Positions 53,851 through 62,364 of a stretch of DNA of 64,000 nucleotides are shown piece by piece. The position numbers and the translations under genes are program-made. The stretch lies in contig NZ_CM000776.2 in NCBI RefSeq assembly GCF_000162575.1, forward strand, positions 438,950 to 502,949, read 5' to 3'. The notes under the pieces were generated by a model, which saw only the letters and a program-made list of their open reading frames with translations, searched no databases and was not told the DNA's origin. The DNA is from Helicobacter canadensis MIT 98-5491 (GTDB lineage Bacteria; Campylobacterota; Campylobacteria; Campylobacterales; Helicobacteraceae). Each line of letters opens with the position of its first letter. Position 1 is the first letter of the stretch.

Positions 53851-54717
53851 TTAGAGATTGATGAGATTTTGTTCTTGCATAGCTTGAATAATATGATCAT
53901 ATCCACTTAAAATTTGTTGATCACACACTACCCATTGATTAAGCCCCTCAAGCTTCATCATTTGTGAGATTTGTGGATCATTTTTGAGAGTGTTTTGCGA
54001 GAGCATCATTGATACAAAAGTATTTTTTAAATCTTCATCAAAGCCCTTAAGGGTAGTGAAATTACAATGGCAGTAATCTTCACTAGCATAAAAGCTTGAA
54101 ATTTCTGGATAAGTCCCTTCTTGTAAGATTCTAGCCCAAGTCGTTGAGCCAATTGCACCTGCATCAAGGATTCCTGCTTTGATGGCTTCTAATACATCAA
54201 ATTCGCTTCTACCTGTATCTCCATGTTTGCCAACATCGCTATTATAACGAATAACAGACACAGCTTCATTGGAAGTTTGCAGGGTTGATAAATTTTGCGC
54301 TAGTGATTCTTGAATCTTTAAGCCCGCTTTTTGCAAATAAAAAAGAGGCATAATAGCAGCTTGTGCAGAATCTAAGCTTCCAAGTCCAAACTTTTTGCCT
54401 TTTAGGGAATGTAGATTGGATATTTTTTCTTGGCTAACAAAAATACTTTTAAATCCGATATCTGTATCGCGCATTAAAATAGCTTCAACATTATCTTTTG
54501 TGGCAAATTTAGAGCGTATGTAAGCAACATTGGTATTCCAAGCAATATCAATTTTTTTATTAATAAGCCATTCCACTTGTCTTTCATAATTGCTAAAAAG
54601 CACATAATCAAGGCGAATCTTCCCTCCAAAGTAATCATTTGCATAATCTCTAATAGTATCCCAAATAGGCACAATTTGGGGTGCATAGGCTACAGCACCA
54701 ACTAAAATATTTTTCAT
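53851..54717 (-). CDS. PhnD-like periplasmic-binding-fold protein without signal peptide
   Basis: Phosphate/phosphonate-binding (PhnD/SsuA/transferrin) fold of 288 residues. The sequence begins directly with the first strand (MKNILVGAVAYAPQIVPIWD), and no signal peptide or lipobox is present, so it should stay in the cytosol. Further family features are WLINKKIDIAWNTNVAYI, LHSLKGKKFGLGSLDSAQAA, and KAGILDAGAIGSTTWARI, which replaces the usual PhnD segment. No ABC permease or ATPase is adjacent. It is the third gene after the diiron and acyl-CoA-dehydrogenase-like genes (3-base gap). A ligand-binding or enzyme-like role in that pathway is inferred. Confidence 0.72.
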   Translation of the reverse strand: MKNILVGAVAYAPQIVPIWDTIRDYANDYFGGKIRLDYVLFSNYERQVEWLINKKIDIAWNTNVAYIRSKFATKDNVEAILMRDTDIGFKSIFVSQEKISNLHSLKGKKFGLGSLDSAQAAIMPLFYLQKAGLKIQESLAQNLSTLQTSNEAVSVIRYNSDVGKHGDTGRSEFDVLEAIKAGILDAGAIGSTTWARILQEGTYPEISSFYASEDYCHCNFTTLKGFDEDLKNTFVSMMLSQNTLKNDPQISQMMKLEGLNQWVVCDQQILSGYDHIIQAMQEQNLINL

Positions 54718-54720
54718 TTT

Positions 54721-55854
54721 TTATCCTTTATTTGTGATAGCATTGCCAAGCCAAATTTTTAAGACATCTAAGCTTGGTGCCATAACTTGACTAGCCATAG
54801 CATCTCTTAAGTATTGTTCTAATGGCAAATGTTTGCTATAAGCTTTACCCCCACCAAGTCGCATTGCAAGTTCGCAAATTTCCATAACAAGGTGAGTGGT
54901 ATTGATTCTGCAAGCAAATATTTTCATAGGAGCATCACTTGCCCCACTATCAAATGCTCTTGCGGCTTCCCTAACAAGTGCAATTTGGCTTTGTGTCTTA
55001 GTATAGAGTTCTGCTAAATGTATGCGAACTAATTCATTATCAGCTAAATCTTTACCATCAGAATATTTTCTTGTTAAACAATGTTGTAGAGCACATTCAT
55101 AGGCTGCCATTCCTACTCCACTATAAACTGCTCCTAAACCAGTTACGAAATACATTGCTACAAGATTGATTTGATTTTCTCCATCGCCCTCAGATCCAAG
55201 GAGACAATCTGCCACTTCTAGTTCTACTTGATTGTATTGCACAGGCTTTGAGACATTTCCTCGCATTCCAAATCCATTCCATACGCCTTCTTCATGTGTT
55301 AGAGAAGGATGATCGCTAGGGACAATCCAATTGTTTTTCTTACCTTGTAATTTACAAGAATTTGTGTAGGTGAGATAATAATTGGCTTGTTGCGCAGAAG
55401 TTACAAAGCTTTTTCTGCCTTCTAAAATGCGTTTTTCTCCTTTTTGAGATTCTGTAATGTCGGGATTCACAAAGTGTGTCCCAGAACCACTTTCGCTATA
55501 AGCTAATGCAAAGGTTGCTTCACCTTTTGCGATTTTTGGTAAATACAGAGATTTTTGATGTGCGGTGCCATAGTGAGATACACAGGCAGTGGCAACATTG
55601 TGCATCATATAACAAAGTGCAGTTGAGGCATTAAAACGCGCTAGGTTATAGCACACTTCAGCGTGATCTAAATTATTGCCCTGCAAACCACCATATTCTT
55701 TAGGCACAAGCAGCCCCATAAAACCTTGTTGTTTGAGTGCTTCATAGGCTTCTTTAGGGAATCTTGCTTCTTGATCAATTTCCTTTGTGTAGGGCAATAT
55801 AAATTGCTCACCTAGTTTTTGTATTTTTTCTTCTAAATTTTCTAAAGTTGGCAT
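54721..55854 (-). CDS. Acyl-CoA dehydrogenase-like flavoprotein
   Basis: FAD enzyme of the acyl-CoA dehydrogenase superfamily, 377 residues. The N-terminal helical domain (GFMGLLVPKEYGGLQGNNLD) is followed by a middle beta domain with FALAYSESGSGTHF and RILEGRKSFVTSAQQANYYL. The C-terminal domain has GVGMAAYECALQHCLTRK and LAMRLGGGKAYSKHLPLEQY. The superfamily includes desulfurising monooxygenases as well as true dehydrogenases. No CoA-ligase, thiolase or ETF genes are nearby, so fatty-acid oxidation is unlikely. It sits between the TusA-like/diiron gene and the PhnD-like gene. Confidence 0.8.
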   Translation of the reverse strand: MPTLENLEEKIQKLGEQFILPYTKEIDQEARFPKEAYEALKQQGFMGLLVPKEYGGLQGNNLDHAEVCYNLARFNASTALCYMMHNVATACVSHYGTAHQKSLYLPKIAKGEATFALAYSESGSGTHFVNPDITESQKGEKRILEGRKSFVTSAQQANYYLTYTNSCKLQGKKNNWIVPSDHPSLTHEEGVWNGFGMRGNVSKPVQYNQVELEVADCLLGSEGDGENQINLVAMYFVTGLGAVYSGVGMAAYECALQHCLTRKYSDGKDLADNELVRIHLAELYTKTQSQIALVREAARAFDSGASDAPMKIFACRINTTHLVMEICELAMRLGGGKAYSKHLPLEQYLRDAMASQVMAPSLDVLKIWLGNAITNKG

Positions 55855-55868
55855 TATTTTCCTTTTAA

Positions 55869-57056
55869 TTACATAAAATTTGGTGTGTGAGAGCGACTAA
55901 GTTCTCTTGCTAATTCCTCATCAATCCCACATTCTATTAATCTTTTAGTTCGGTTTTTTTCCATTTTTTGTTTTAGATTGACTACTGCTTCAAATCCGTG
56001 CGAAATTTTTTTCTCTTCTTTAGCGTAGAGTATGGCTAATGATTCAAGCAATAAAGAGGATTCATCACTTTGATTATCAAGATAATTTTTTCTTCTAAAG
56101 ACTGCTTCTTTGAGAATCTCTATTTTGGTAGGATTTTGAGCAATAGCATTTTTAATGTGATTCATTCCATAAGCAACATGTCTAATTTCATCTCGTCTTG
56201 CTAGATTTAAGAGTTTAGCACTTTGTAAATCTCCTAAGTTTTCAAAACAATTTTCAAGAAATTTTAAAAGATCAATAAAAGTTCCTTCCCCCATAATATG
56301 AAGTAAAAAGCTTGATTTAAAATAATCTTTTTCTTCCCATAGGCTATAAAGACTTTGTTGTGTGGTTAGGGTTGAATATTGCACACCAAGTCCTGTAGCA
56401 TTTGCCCTTTTGATAAAAGATTCAATATGTCTTCCTTCATCGCCTATGATGCTTGAAAGCACTAAAGGTGCAGCCGTAAAAAAAGGAGAGATTTGTGCTA
56501 AAAAGCGACTAGGGATATAGAGTGCTGAAAACTCATTTTCGGTTAAATAAGTCATAATTTGTGCGATTGCAAATTCTAATTTTGGTTCAAATGTCGGAAT
56601 TTCACTCCATTGAATATCCGTTGTGGCATTCCATTGAGCTTTTTTTGCTTCTTCATAGAGCTGCTCCATATTGCCCGCATAAATTTCATTTTTATTATTT
56701 AATGGAAAATGATATTGTGGGCTTGCTAATTCAATGGATACTCCACTTGGAGCAAGTCCTTGATGAGGTGGAGAAAGCATAGAATTAGGATCAAATGTCG
56801 CAAATCTAGTGGGGGATTCTTTTTGCATAATATAAGCAAAACTTGAATTATTCTCATTGTGGAGCGGAATCTTTTTTAAAAATAATTCCCCCTTGAAGCG
56901 ACACCAAGCAATTAAGTCATTTTCTAAATTATCATATTGACTAATAATTTCTATTATATCACCATTTTGAGAAAGCAAAAAGGCATTTTCAAGTCGCATA
57001 AAAAAGAGTGGTCCTGTTTGGATTTCACCCATAAAAATACACGATTTTTGCTGCAT
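55869..57056 (-). CDS. TusA-like/diiron ferritin-like fusion protein
   Basis: Two-domain protein (395 residues from ATG 57056; a TTG at 57068 is in frame; no good ribosome site decides). Numbered from the TTG: residues ~14-85 look like a TusA/SirA sulfur-carrier fold (GDIIEIIS...DLIAWCRFKGELFL), but the active CPxP Cys is replaced by TGPLF. Residues ~160-310 form a ferritin-like four-helix bundle with the complete diiron ligand pattern: Glu 177 or 179, E211/H214 (DEGRH), E261, E294/H297 (DEIRH). A diiron oxygenase or oxidase is therefore expected. It is first of three genes, ahead of the acyl-CoA-dehydrogenase-like gene by 14 bases. The overall function is unknown to me. Confidence 0.7.
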   Translation of the reverse strand: MQQKSCIFMGEIQTGPLFFMRLENAFLLSQNGDIIEIISQYDNLENDLIAWCRFKGELFLKKIPLHNENNSSFAYIMQKESPTRFATFDPNSMLSPPHQGLAPSGVSIELASPQYHFPLNNKNEIYAGNMEQLYEEAKKAQWNATTDIQWSEIPTFEPKLEFAIAQIMTYLTENEFSALYIPSRFLAQISPFFTAAPLVLSSIIGDEGRHIESFIKRANATGLGVQYSTLTTQQSLYSLWEEKDYFKSSFLLHIMGEGTFIDLLKFLENCFENLGDLQSAKLLNLARRDEIRHVAYGMNHIKNAIAQNPTKIEILKEAVFRRKNYLDNQSDESSLLLESLAILYAKEEKKISHGFEAVVNLKQKMEKNRTKRLIECGIDEELARELSRSHTPNFM

Positions 57057-57103
57057 TAAATAACCCAATAAATTAAGTTACACCAAGATAAGAAGACTTG
57101 TTG

Positions 57104-57131
57104 CCTTTCACACGGAAAGCTTTATGAAAGG
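57104..57131 (-). promoter_or_regulatory. Hairpin in the leader of the diiron operon
   Basis: Seven-base perfect inverted repeat (CCTTTCA/TGAAAGG) enclosing a second small palindrome (AAAGCTTT). It sits between a candidate -10 (TATAAC, 57137-57142) and the diiron gene start about 50 bases on. It has no U-run, so it is not a plain terminator for panC. It may be a regulatory leader; no known riboswitch class was recognised. Confidence 0.35.
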
Positions 57132-57184
57132 GGTATGTTATAGCGACTTTGCTTAAAATTTAGTTAATTTAAACTTTGTAGAAT

Positions 57185-58030
57185 CTATAACCATAGATTA
57201 TCTAATAATCGCACTCCTTCTACTTTTGCTACTACTAGAATCAATGTAGAATCTTTTTGGATTCTTGGAATTTCTTGAAGATTTTTATTAATAATGACAA
57301 AATATTCTACTTCTAAGTCTTGCAAGATTTCTAAAGCGGCTTGTTTGATTTTTGTTGATTCTGTTTCGCCAAGCATAATCATTTTTGTTGCCATATTTAA
57401 AGAATGAGAGATTTTTAAAGCCTTTTTCTTGCCTTCTTCGCTTAAATAAGCATTGCGGGAGCTAAGTGCTAATCCTTCTTGAGTGCGGACAATCGGACAG
57501 GGTATAATTTCTATAGGTAAAAATAAATCTTCTACCATTTTTTGGATAATGAGCAGTTGTTGGGCATCTTTTTTGCCAAAAAAGGCTTTATTGGCTTGTG
57601 TGAGATTAAAGAGTTTATGCACGACTTGTAAGACACCATTGAAGTGATTAGGGCGTGTTTTTCCCTCTAGTGTGTTTGCCATTGCACTTGGTGCATTAAA
57701 GGTGGTTTGAAAATTTTTATCTAAAGGGTAGATTTCCTCAATCTCAGGCATAAAAACAACATCTACTTTGGCTTTTTGGCAAATGCTTAAATCGGCTTCC
57801 TTTTTGCGTGGATATTTATCAAAATCTTCATTAGCACCAAATTGCGTTGGATTAACAAAGATAGAAACAAGGGTGCAATCACAAGATTCTTGACTAGTCT
57901 TTATTAGCGATAGATGTCCGTTGTGTAAAGCACCCATTGTGGGGACTAGCCCAAGAGTATGGTGTGGATTTTGTTGTTTGTAATGGCGGATAAAATCGTG
58001 TAATTCTTTCGTTGTTGTAAAAATTTCCAT
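57185..58030 (-). CDS. panC: Pantothenate synthetase
   Basis: ATP-dependent ligation of pantoate and beta-alanine in vitamin B5 synthesis. The 281 residues include LGLVPTMGALHNGHLSLI (HxGH-type nucleotide site), SIFVNPTQFGANEDFDKYPR, FFGKKDAQQLLIIQ and ALSSRNAYLSEE. Complete and typical. It has its own promoter (58062-58067) and lies 128 bases before the diiron operon on the same strand. Confidence 0.96.
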   Translation of the reverse strand: MEIFTTTKELHDFIRHYKQQNPHHTLGLVPTMGALHNGHLSLIKTSQESCDCTLVSIFVNPTQFGANEDFDKYPRKKEADLSICQKAKVDVVFMPEIEEIYPLDKNFQTTFNAPSAMANTLEGKTRPNHFNGVLQVVHKLFNLTQANKAFFGKKDAQQLLIIQKMVEDLFLPIEIIPCPIVRTQEGLALSSRNAYLSEEGKKKALKISHSLNMATKMIMLGETESTKIKQAALEILQDLEVEYFVIINKNLQEIPRIQKDSTLILVVAKVEGVRLLDNLWL

Positions 58031-58061
58031 TTGGGTAGTCTTTATAGTGAAGTAAAGCGAA

Positions 58062-58067
58062 ATTATA
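58062..58067 (-). promoter_or_regulatory. -10 element for panC
   Basis: Perfect minus-strand TATAAT 32 bases upstream of the panC ATG, within the divergent panC/tssA gap. Confidence 0.55.
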
Positions 58068-58172
58068 CTACAAAGTTTTCTTGATTGACTTAAGATTGTT
58101 TAAAAAGAAAGTTGCAAGAATGATTCTGGAATCTTGTTAGCTTTTGCGTTAAAAAATAGTGATATAGGGAAT

Positions 58173-58178
58173 TATAAT
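58173..58178 (+). promoter_or_regulatory. Possible -10 element for the type VI secretion operon
   Basis: Plus-strand TATAAT 120 bases before tssA, in a very AT-rich gap of 267 bases that otherwise shows nothing recognisable. Other AT-rich matches exist nearby, so this is tentative. Confidence 0.35.
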
Positions 58179-58297
58179 TTTGTTTTTGAGTTTATATGAA
58201 ATTAATAAAATTTTTATTTTAAATTTGGTGTATATGCTAACCTTTTGAGAGTATTTTTGAGAACTTAATAATTTTGATAGGTAACAGGTTTAGTGTC

Positions 58298-59320
58298 ATG
58301 GAGTTAGATTTTTTAACAGTTTTTGTTTCAGATGAAAATAAAGCTGGCAAAGATGAAGAATATAGTGTTCTTTATATGGATATGGAAAATTTAATTAACG
58401 AAACCTCTCAGGTTGAGAATATTGGCAATAAACCATTAGATTATAAAAAACTTGAAAATATTTGCCTTGAGCTTTGGAAAACGACAAGAGACTTAAGGGT
58501 TGCTGTTTATTTGACATTCGCGCAATCTCAACTTAATGGTTTGAGAGGTTTATATGAAGGTGTTTCCCTTGTAGAATGGCTGATTGTAAATTTATGGGAG
58601 GAAATGTATCCAGCACTAGATCCTGAAGATGATAAGGATCCTACTGAAAGATTAAATATTTTACAAATTCTCTCACCTAACATGATGCAAAGTCAAGGAA
58701 TATCTCTTTTTTTAATTGCTTTGCGCGATATTAAATTATTTAAAGAACTTTCATATACTTTGAGAGATTTATTATTTGTTCAAGGGGAAATTGAAAGTGT
58801 CAGCCACGATATTAATACTTCAGTGTTTTATAATGAAACTAGAATGGCTTCAAAAAATGAAATAGAAGAAAATATTTCTTTATTGAATATGATATTAAGT
58901 GTGCTTGAACATATAGATAGTGTAATTTATGAAAAAACATATCAAAATTATTCCTTTTCTTTTGATGCCCTTAAACGAGATTTAACTATTTTGTTAAAAT
59001 TTTATAATTCTCTTCAGTCCAATGAGGTTACTTTTAATAGCGAGGAATTTGTTGATGAGAATAACCAAAAAGAATCAAAAATAGCTCTTGGAAATTGTTT
59101 GGATATAAATACTTACATCCCTCAAAATAGACAAGAATCTTTACTTCTTGTGCAAAGAAGTATCGAATATTTTAGAAAATATGAACCAACAAATCCAGCA
59201 CCTTTCTTACTTGAAAGGGCACTTAGAATTGCTGAGATGAATTTTATTGATTTGTTAAAAGATATAGAACCGAGCTATGTCGATAGAATTAAAGATGTTT
59301 TAGGTGTATCTAAAGAATAA
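58298..59320 (+). CDS. tssA: Type VI secretion system protein TssA
   Basis: Baseplate/sheath-associated T6SS component that helps start or cap sheath polymerisation. I use the ATG at 58298 (340 residues); a TTG 24 bases upstream is in frame. The N-terminal ImpA_N-type domain (about 25-150) shows the family segment KTTRDLRVAVYLTFAQSQLNGLRG followed by EWLIVNLWEEMYPALDPEDDKDPTERLN. The C-terminus ends with FLLERALRIAEMNFIDLLKD, another TssA signature. It is first of a same-strand operon with tssB, tssC, hcp, tssE and tssF. Confidence 0.9.
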   Translation: MELDFLTVFVSDENKAGKDEEYSVLYMDMENLINETSQVENIGNKPLDYKKLENICLELWKTTRDLRVAVYLTFAQSQLNGLRGLYEGVSLVEWLIVNLWEEMYPALDPEDDKDPTERLNILQILSPNMMQSQGISLFLIALRDIKLFKELSYTLRDLLFVQGEIESVSHDINTSVFYNETRMASKNEIEENISLLNMILSVLEHIDSVIYEKTYQNYSFSFDALKRDLTILLKFYNSLQSNEVTFNSEEFVDENNQKESKIALGNCLDINTYIPQNRQESLLLVQRSIEYFRKYEPTNPAPFLLERALRIAEMNFIDLLKDIEPSYVDRIKDVLGVSKE

Positions 59321-59347
59321 GATTAAATTAGAATATAAGGAGAAATA

Positions 59348-59851
59348 GTGTCTAGTGGTCAAAAATTTATTGGTAAAAATAGGGCTCCTAGGGTTCAAGT
59401 TGAATATGATGTTGAATTATATGGAGCAGAAAAGAAGGTCAATTTACCTTTTGTAATGGGTGTCTTGTCTGATTTGTCAGGAAAATCAGAGGTTGTCACT
59501 AAGGTAGATGAAAAGAAGTTTATTGGAATTGATGTTGATAATTTTAATGAGGTAATGAAAAACATTAAACCAAGAGTGGCTTTTATGGTTCCAAATCAGA
59601 TTACAGGAGAAGGGCAAATTGCCATAGATATGACTTTTACTAATATGGATGATTTTTCACCTGCCGTAATTGCTGAAAAAGTAGATGGTTTAAATCAGCT
59701 TTTGGTGGCGAGAAAGCAACTTGCTAATTTATTAAGTTATATGGATGGAAAAGCTGGTGCTGAAGAGCTTTTAAATAAAATTTTATCAGATCCAGAATTG
59801 CTTAATGCATTGGGTGCTAAAAAAGATGATGATAAGAAATATAAGGAGTAA
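59348..59851 (+). CDS. tssB: Type VI secretion contractile sheath small subunit TssB
   Basis: Pairs with TssC to form the contractile sheath. The 167 residues have a GTG start with AAGGAG upstream. The N-terminal KFIGKNRAPRVQVEYDVELYG and LPFVMGVLSDLSG, then KKFIGIDVDNFNEVM and KPRVAF, match VipA/TssB closely. The C-terminal LLSYMDGKAGAEELLNKIL helix binds TssC/ClpV in homologues. A 2-base gap separates it from tssC. Confidence 0.95.
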   Translation: MSSGQKFIGKNRAPRVQVEYDVELYGAEKKVNLPFVMGVLSDLSGKSEVVTKVDEKKFIGIDVDNFNEVMKNIKPRVAFMVPNQITGEGQIAIDMTFTNMDDFSPAVIAEKVDGLNQLLVARKQLANLLSYMDGKAGAEELLNKILSDPELLNALGAKKDDDKKYKE

Positions 59852-59853
59852 AG

Positions 59854-61338
59854 ATGGTAGAAAGTAATAGTGAAAAAAGCCTTGATGCTAAAACTTTCGA
59901 GCTTAATGATTTTGAAAAATTATTAAATCAAGAATTTCAGCCAAAATCCGAAGAAGCAAATGAGGCTGTGCATAGTGCTGTAAAGACATTGATTGCAGAA
60001 GCTTTACAAAATGCAAATTTGATTAAAGGTGGAGTAATCAATACTATAGAAGGTATTATTGCTGAGCTTGATAAAAAACTCAGTATGCAAATTAATGAAA
60101 TTATTCACCACGATGATTTTCAGAGTATGGAGAGTGCTTGGAGAGGACTTTATTTTTTGGTTAATAATACTGCATCAAGTGAAAGTCTTAAAATTAAAGT
60201 ATTAAACATAAGTAAAAATGAGTTGGGAAAAACTCTTAAAAAATACAAAGGTACCGCTTGGGATCAAAGTCCTTTATTTAAGAAGATTTATGAAGAAGAG
60301 TATGGTACTGCGGGTGGAGAACCTTTTGGAGCTCTCATTGGTGATTATTATTTTAATCAAACAGCGCCTGATGTTGATCTTTTAAGAAGTATGGCTCAAA
60401 TTGCAGCAGCTTCACATGCTCCTTTTATTTCTAGTGTGGATCCATCGATGATGAATCTAAACTCATGGCAAGAATTGGCTAATCCTAGGGATATTAGCAA
60501 AATATTTTCTACTCCAGAATATGCAGTATGGAGAAGTTTTAGAGAATCGGATGATAGTAGATATGTAGCTTTAACTCTTCCTAGAATGTTAAGTCGTTTG
60601 CCTTATGGAGTTAATACCAATCCCGTTGAAGAATTTGCGTTTGAAGAAGATACTGGAAGTGGGGATAGTGCAAAATATTCTTGGATGAATGCTGCTTATG
60701 GTATGGGGGTTAATATTAATCGTTCTTTTGCTGAATATGGTTGGTGTGCAAGAATTCGAGGTGTTGAAAGTGGTGGTATAGTTGAATCTTTGCCAATGCA
60801 TACTTTTCCGTCTGATGAAGGTGGCATAATGGCTAAATGTCCAACAGAAATAGCTATTACTGATAGAAGAGAAGCTGAGCTTTCTAAAAATGGTTTTCTA
60901 CCACTTTGTTATTGGAAAAATACGGATTATGCTGTATTTTTAGGAGGGCAAACTGTCAATAAACCACAAGAGTATGACAATAAAGATGCTACAGCAAATG
61001 CAAATCTATCAGCACGATTACCTTATATTTTTGCAGTCAGCCGTTTTGCTCATTATTTAAAATGTATAGTAAGAGATAAACTTGGGTCTTTTAAAGAAAG
61101 ACAAGATATGCAAAATTGGCTTAGTAATTGGATTAGTAATTATGTTACAAGTGATCCAAATGCTCCAGAAGAAGTAAAGGCTAAATATCCTCTAGCTGAA
61201 GCCAAGGTTGAAGTGGATACTATTGAAGGGCAGCCTGGTTATTATAGTGCAAAATTTTACATGAGACCACATTATCAATTAGAAGGATTAACTTCATCAT
61301 TGAGATTGGTTTCAAAATTGCCCAGTGGGCAAAAATAA
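59854..61338 (+). CDS. tssC: Type VI secretion contractile sheath large subunit TssC
   Basis: Main sheath subunit. The 494 residues are full length, with FQSMESAWRGLYFLVNNT near 90, FGALIGDYYFN near 150, SMAQIAAASHAPFISSVDPS, WRSFRESDDSRYVALTLPR, and SRFAHYLKCIVRDKLGSF near 400 as VipB/TssC signatures. It lies between tssB and hcp. Intact. Confidence 0.96.
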   Translation: MVESNSEKSLDAKTFELNDFEKLLNQEFQPKSEEANEAVHSAVKTLIAEALQNANLIKGGVINTIEGIIAELDKKLSMQINEIIHHDDFQSMESAWRGLYFLVNNTASSESLKIKVLNISKNELGKTLKKYKGTAWDQSPLFKKIYEEEYGTAGGEPFGALIGDYYFNQTAPDVDLLRSMAQIAAASHAPFISSVDPSMMNLNSWQELANPRDISKIFSTPEYAVWRSFRESDDSRYVALTLPRMLSRLPYGVNTNPVEEFAFEEDTGSGDSAKYSWMNAAYGMGVNINRSFAEYGWCARIRGVESGGIVESLPMHTFPSDEGGIMAKCPTEIAITDRREAELSKNGFLPLCYWKNTDYAVFLGGQTVNKPQEYDNKDATANANLSARLPYIFAVSRFAHYLKCIVRDKLGSFKERQDMQNWLSNWISNYVTSDPNAPEEVKAKYPLAEAKVEVDTIEGQPGYYSAKFYMRPHYQLEGLTSSLRLVSKLPSGQK

Positions 61339-61356
61339 ATAAAATAAGGAGATATT

Positions 61357-61851
61357 ATGGTTACAGATTTTTTTATTAAAATTGATGGAATTGATGGTGA
61401 GTCAACTGAACAAAATCATCAAAAATGGATTGAAGTGATTGATTTTGGACATGGGGCAACTCAAAATGTTGCTTTGGGAAAAACTTATGAAATTTCTGGG
61501 CGTGGACATCTTACACCTTTTTATTTCACTCATATGGTAGATAAGGCAACTCCTAAATTGCAACATTATTGTATGACTGGACAAAAAATTAATAAGGTTG
61601 AATTTCAGGTTTGTCGATCAATAGGTAATTCTCAAGTATCTGTCTATGAGGTAACTTTAGAGAGTGTTAAAATTGCAAAGGCAGAGATTAATACAGTTTC
61701 GCGTGTTATTGATGCAGAAACTGCTTATCAAGCTGTAGAGAGAGTTGAATTTATAGCAGGTAAGATTACTTGGAAAGTAACACCAATAAAATCTGACAAT
61801 ACAAAAGATGGTGCAGTTGAAGCTTCTTTTGACCAAACAATAAATAGTTAA
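61357..61851 (+). CDS. hcp: Type VI secretion tube protein Hcp
   Basis: Hexameric ring protein that stacks into the inner tube and is itself secreted. The 164 residues start DFFIKIDGIDGESTEQNHQKWIEV and continue with SGRGHLTPFYFTHMVDKATP and QKINKVEFQVCRSIGNSQV, all typical of Hcp1. No C-terminal effector extension is present. It has a strong ribosome site (AAGGAG) and lies between tssC and tssE. Confidence 0.96.
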   Translation: MVTDFFIKIDGIDGESTEQNHQKWIEVIDFGHGATQNVALGKTYEISGRGHLTPFYFTHMVDKATPKLQHYCMTGQKINKVEFQVCRSIGNSQVSVYEVTLESVKIAKAEINTVSRVIDAETAYQAVERVEFIAGKITWKVTPIKSDNTKDGAVEASFDQTINS

Positions 61852-61875
61852 TTTTAATAACGGAGTTTATCATTA

Positions 61876-62355
61876 GTGATGATTGGAAATGATGTTAAAA
61901 AAAACACAACAAATGGGAGTGGATTTTTACCATATACGCTTTCAAAAATCATTAATGATAGCTCACTTTTATTATCCAAAACTATTAATGTTGAACTATT
62001 AGAGCAAGATATTATAAACAATCTTAAAATGATATTTTCTTCAAAATCTCACCTAGATGTTAAAGATGAATTAATTAGCACAAGTGTATTATGCATGGGT
62101 TTAAAAGATTTTTCTGGAGAGCAAGTTACAGATGATATAATAAAAGCATTCAAGGATCGGCTTTTAGAACAAATTTCTTTTTTTGAACCTAGAATTAAAG
62201 TTGATGATATCAGTATTAAAAATTTAAATGACAATAAACATATCTACCAAATTGAAATTGATGCACTTTATAATTTGCCTTTGTTAGATGGCGGATTAAA
62301 TTTGAAAGTAAACTTTGATTTTGAAACAGGTAGTAGTGTTTTTGAAAATATATAA
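61876..62355 (+). CDS. tssE: Type VI secretion baseplate protein TssE (gp25-like)
   Basis: Baseplate wedge protein homologous to phage T4 gp25. The 159 residues begin at GTG 61876, or ATG 61879 one codon later; GGAG lies about 10 bases upstream. The gp25-like domain covers about 28-155, with a central YGL/LGLKDFSG-type loop (CMGLKDFSG), DRLLEQISFFEPRIKVDDI and a C-terminal Y/F-rich strand. It is divergent at the N-terminus, as TssE often is. It precedes tssF by 9 bases. Confidence 0.84.
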   Translation: MMIGNDVKKNTTNGSGFLPYTLSKIINDSSLLLSKTINVELLEQDIINNLKMIFSSKSHLDVKDELISTSVLCMGLKDFSGEQVTDDIIKAFKDRLLEQISFFEPRIKVDDISIKNLNDNKHIYQIEIDALYNLPLLDGGLNLKVNFDFETGSSVFENI

Positions 62356-62364
62356 AGATATATA

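Noticed and set aside
58220-58245. Sigma-54-like TTGG...TGCT upstream of tssA
   Set aside because: The GG-to-GC distance is 7 rather than 10 bases.
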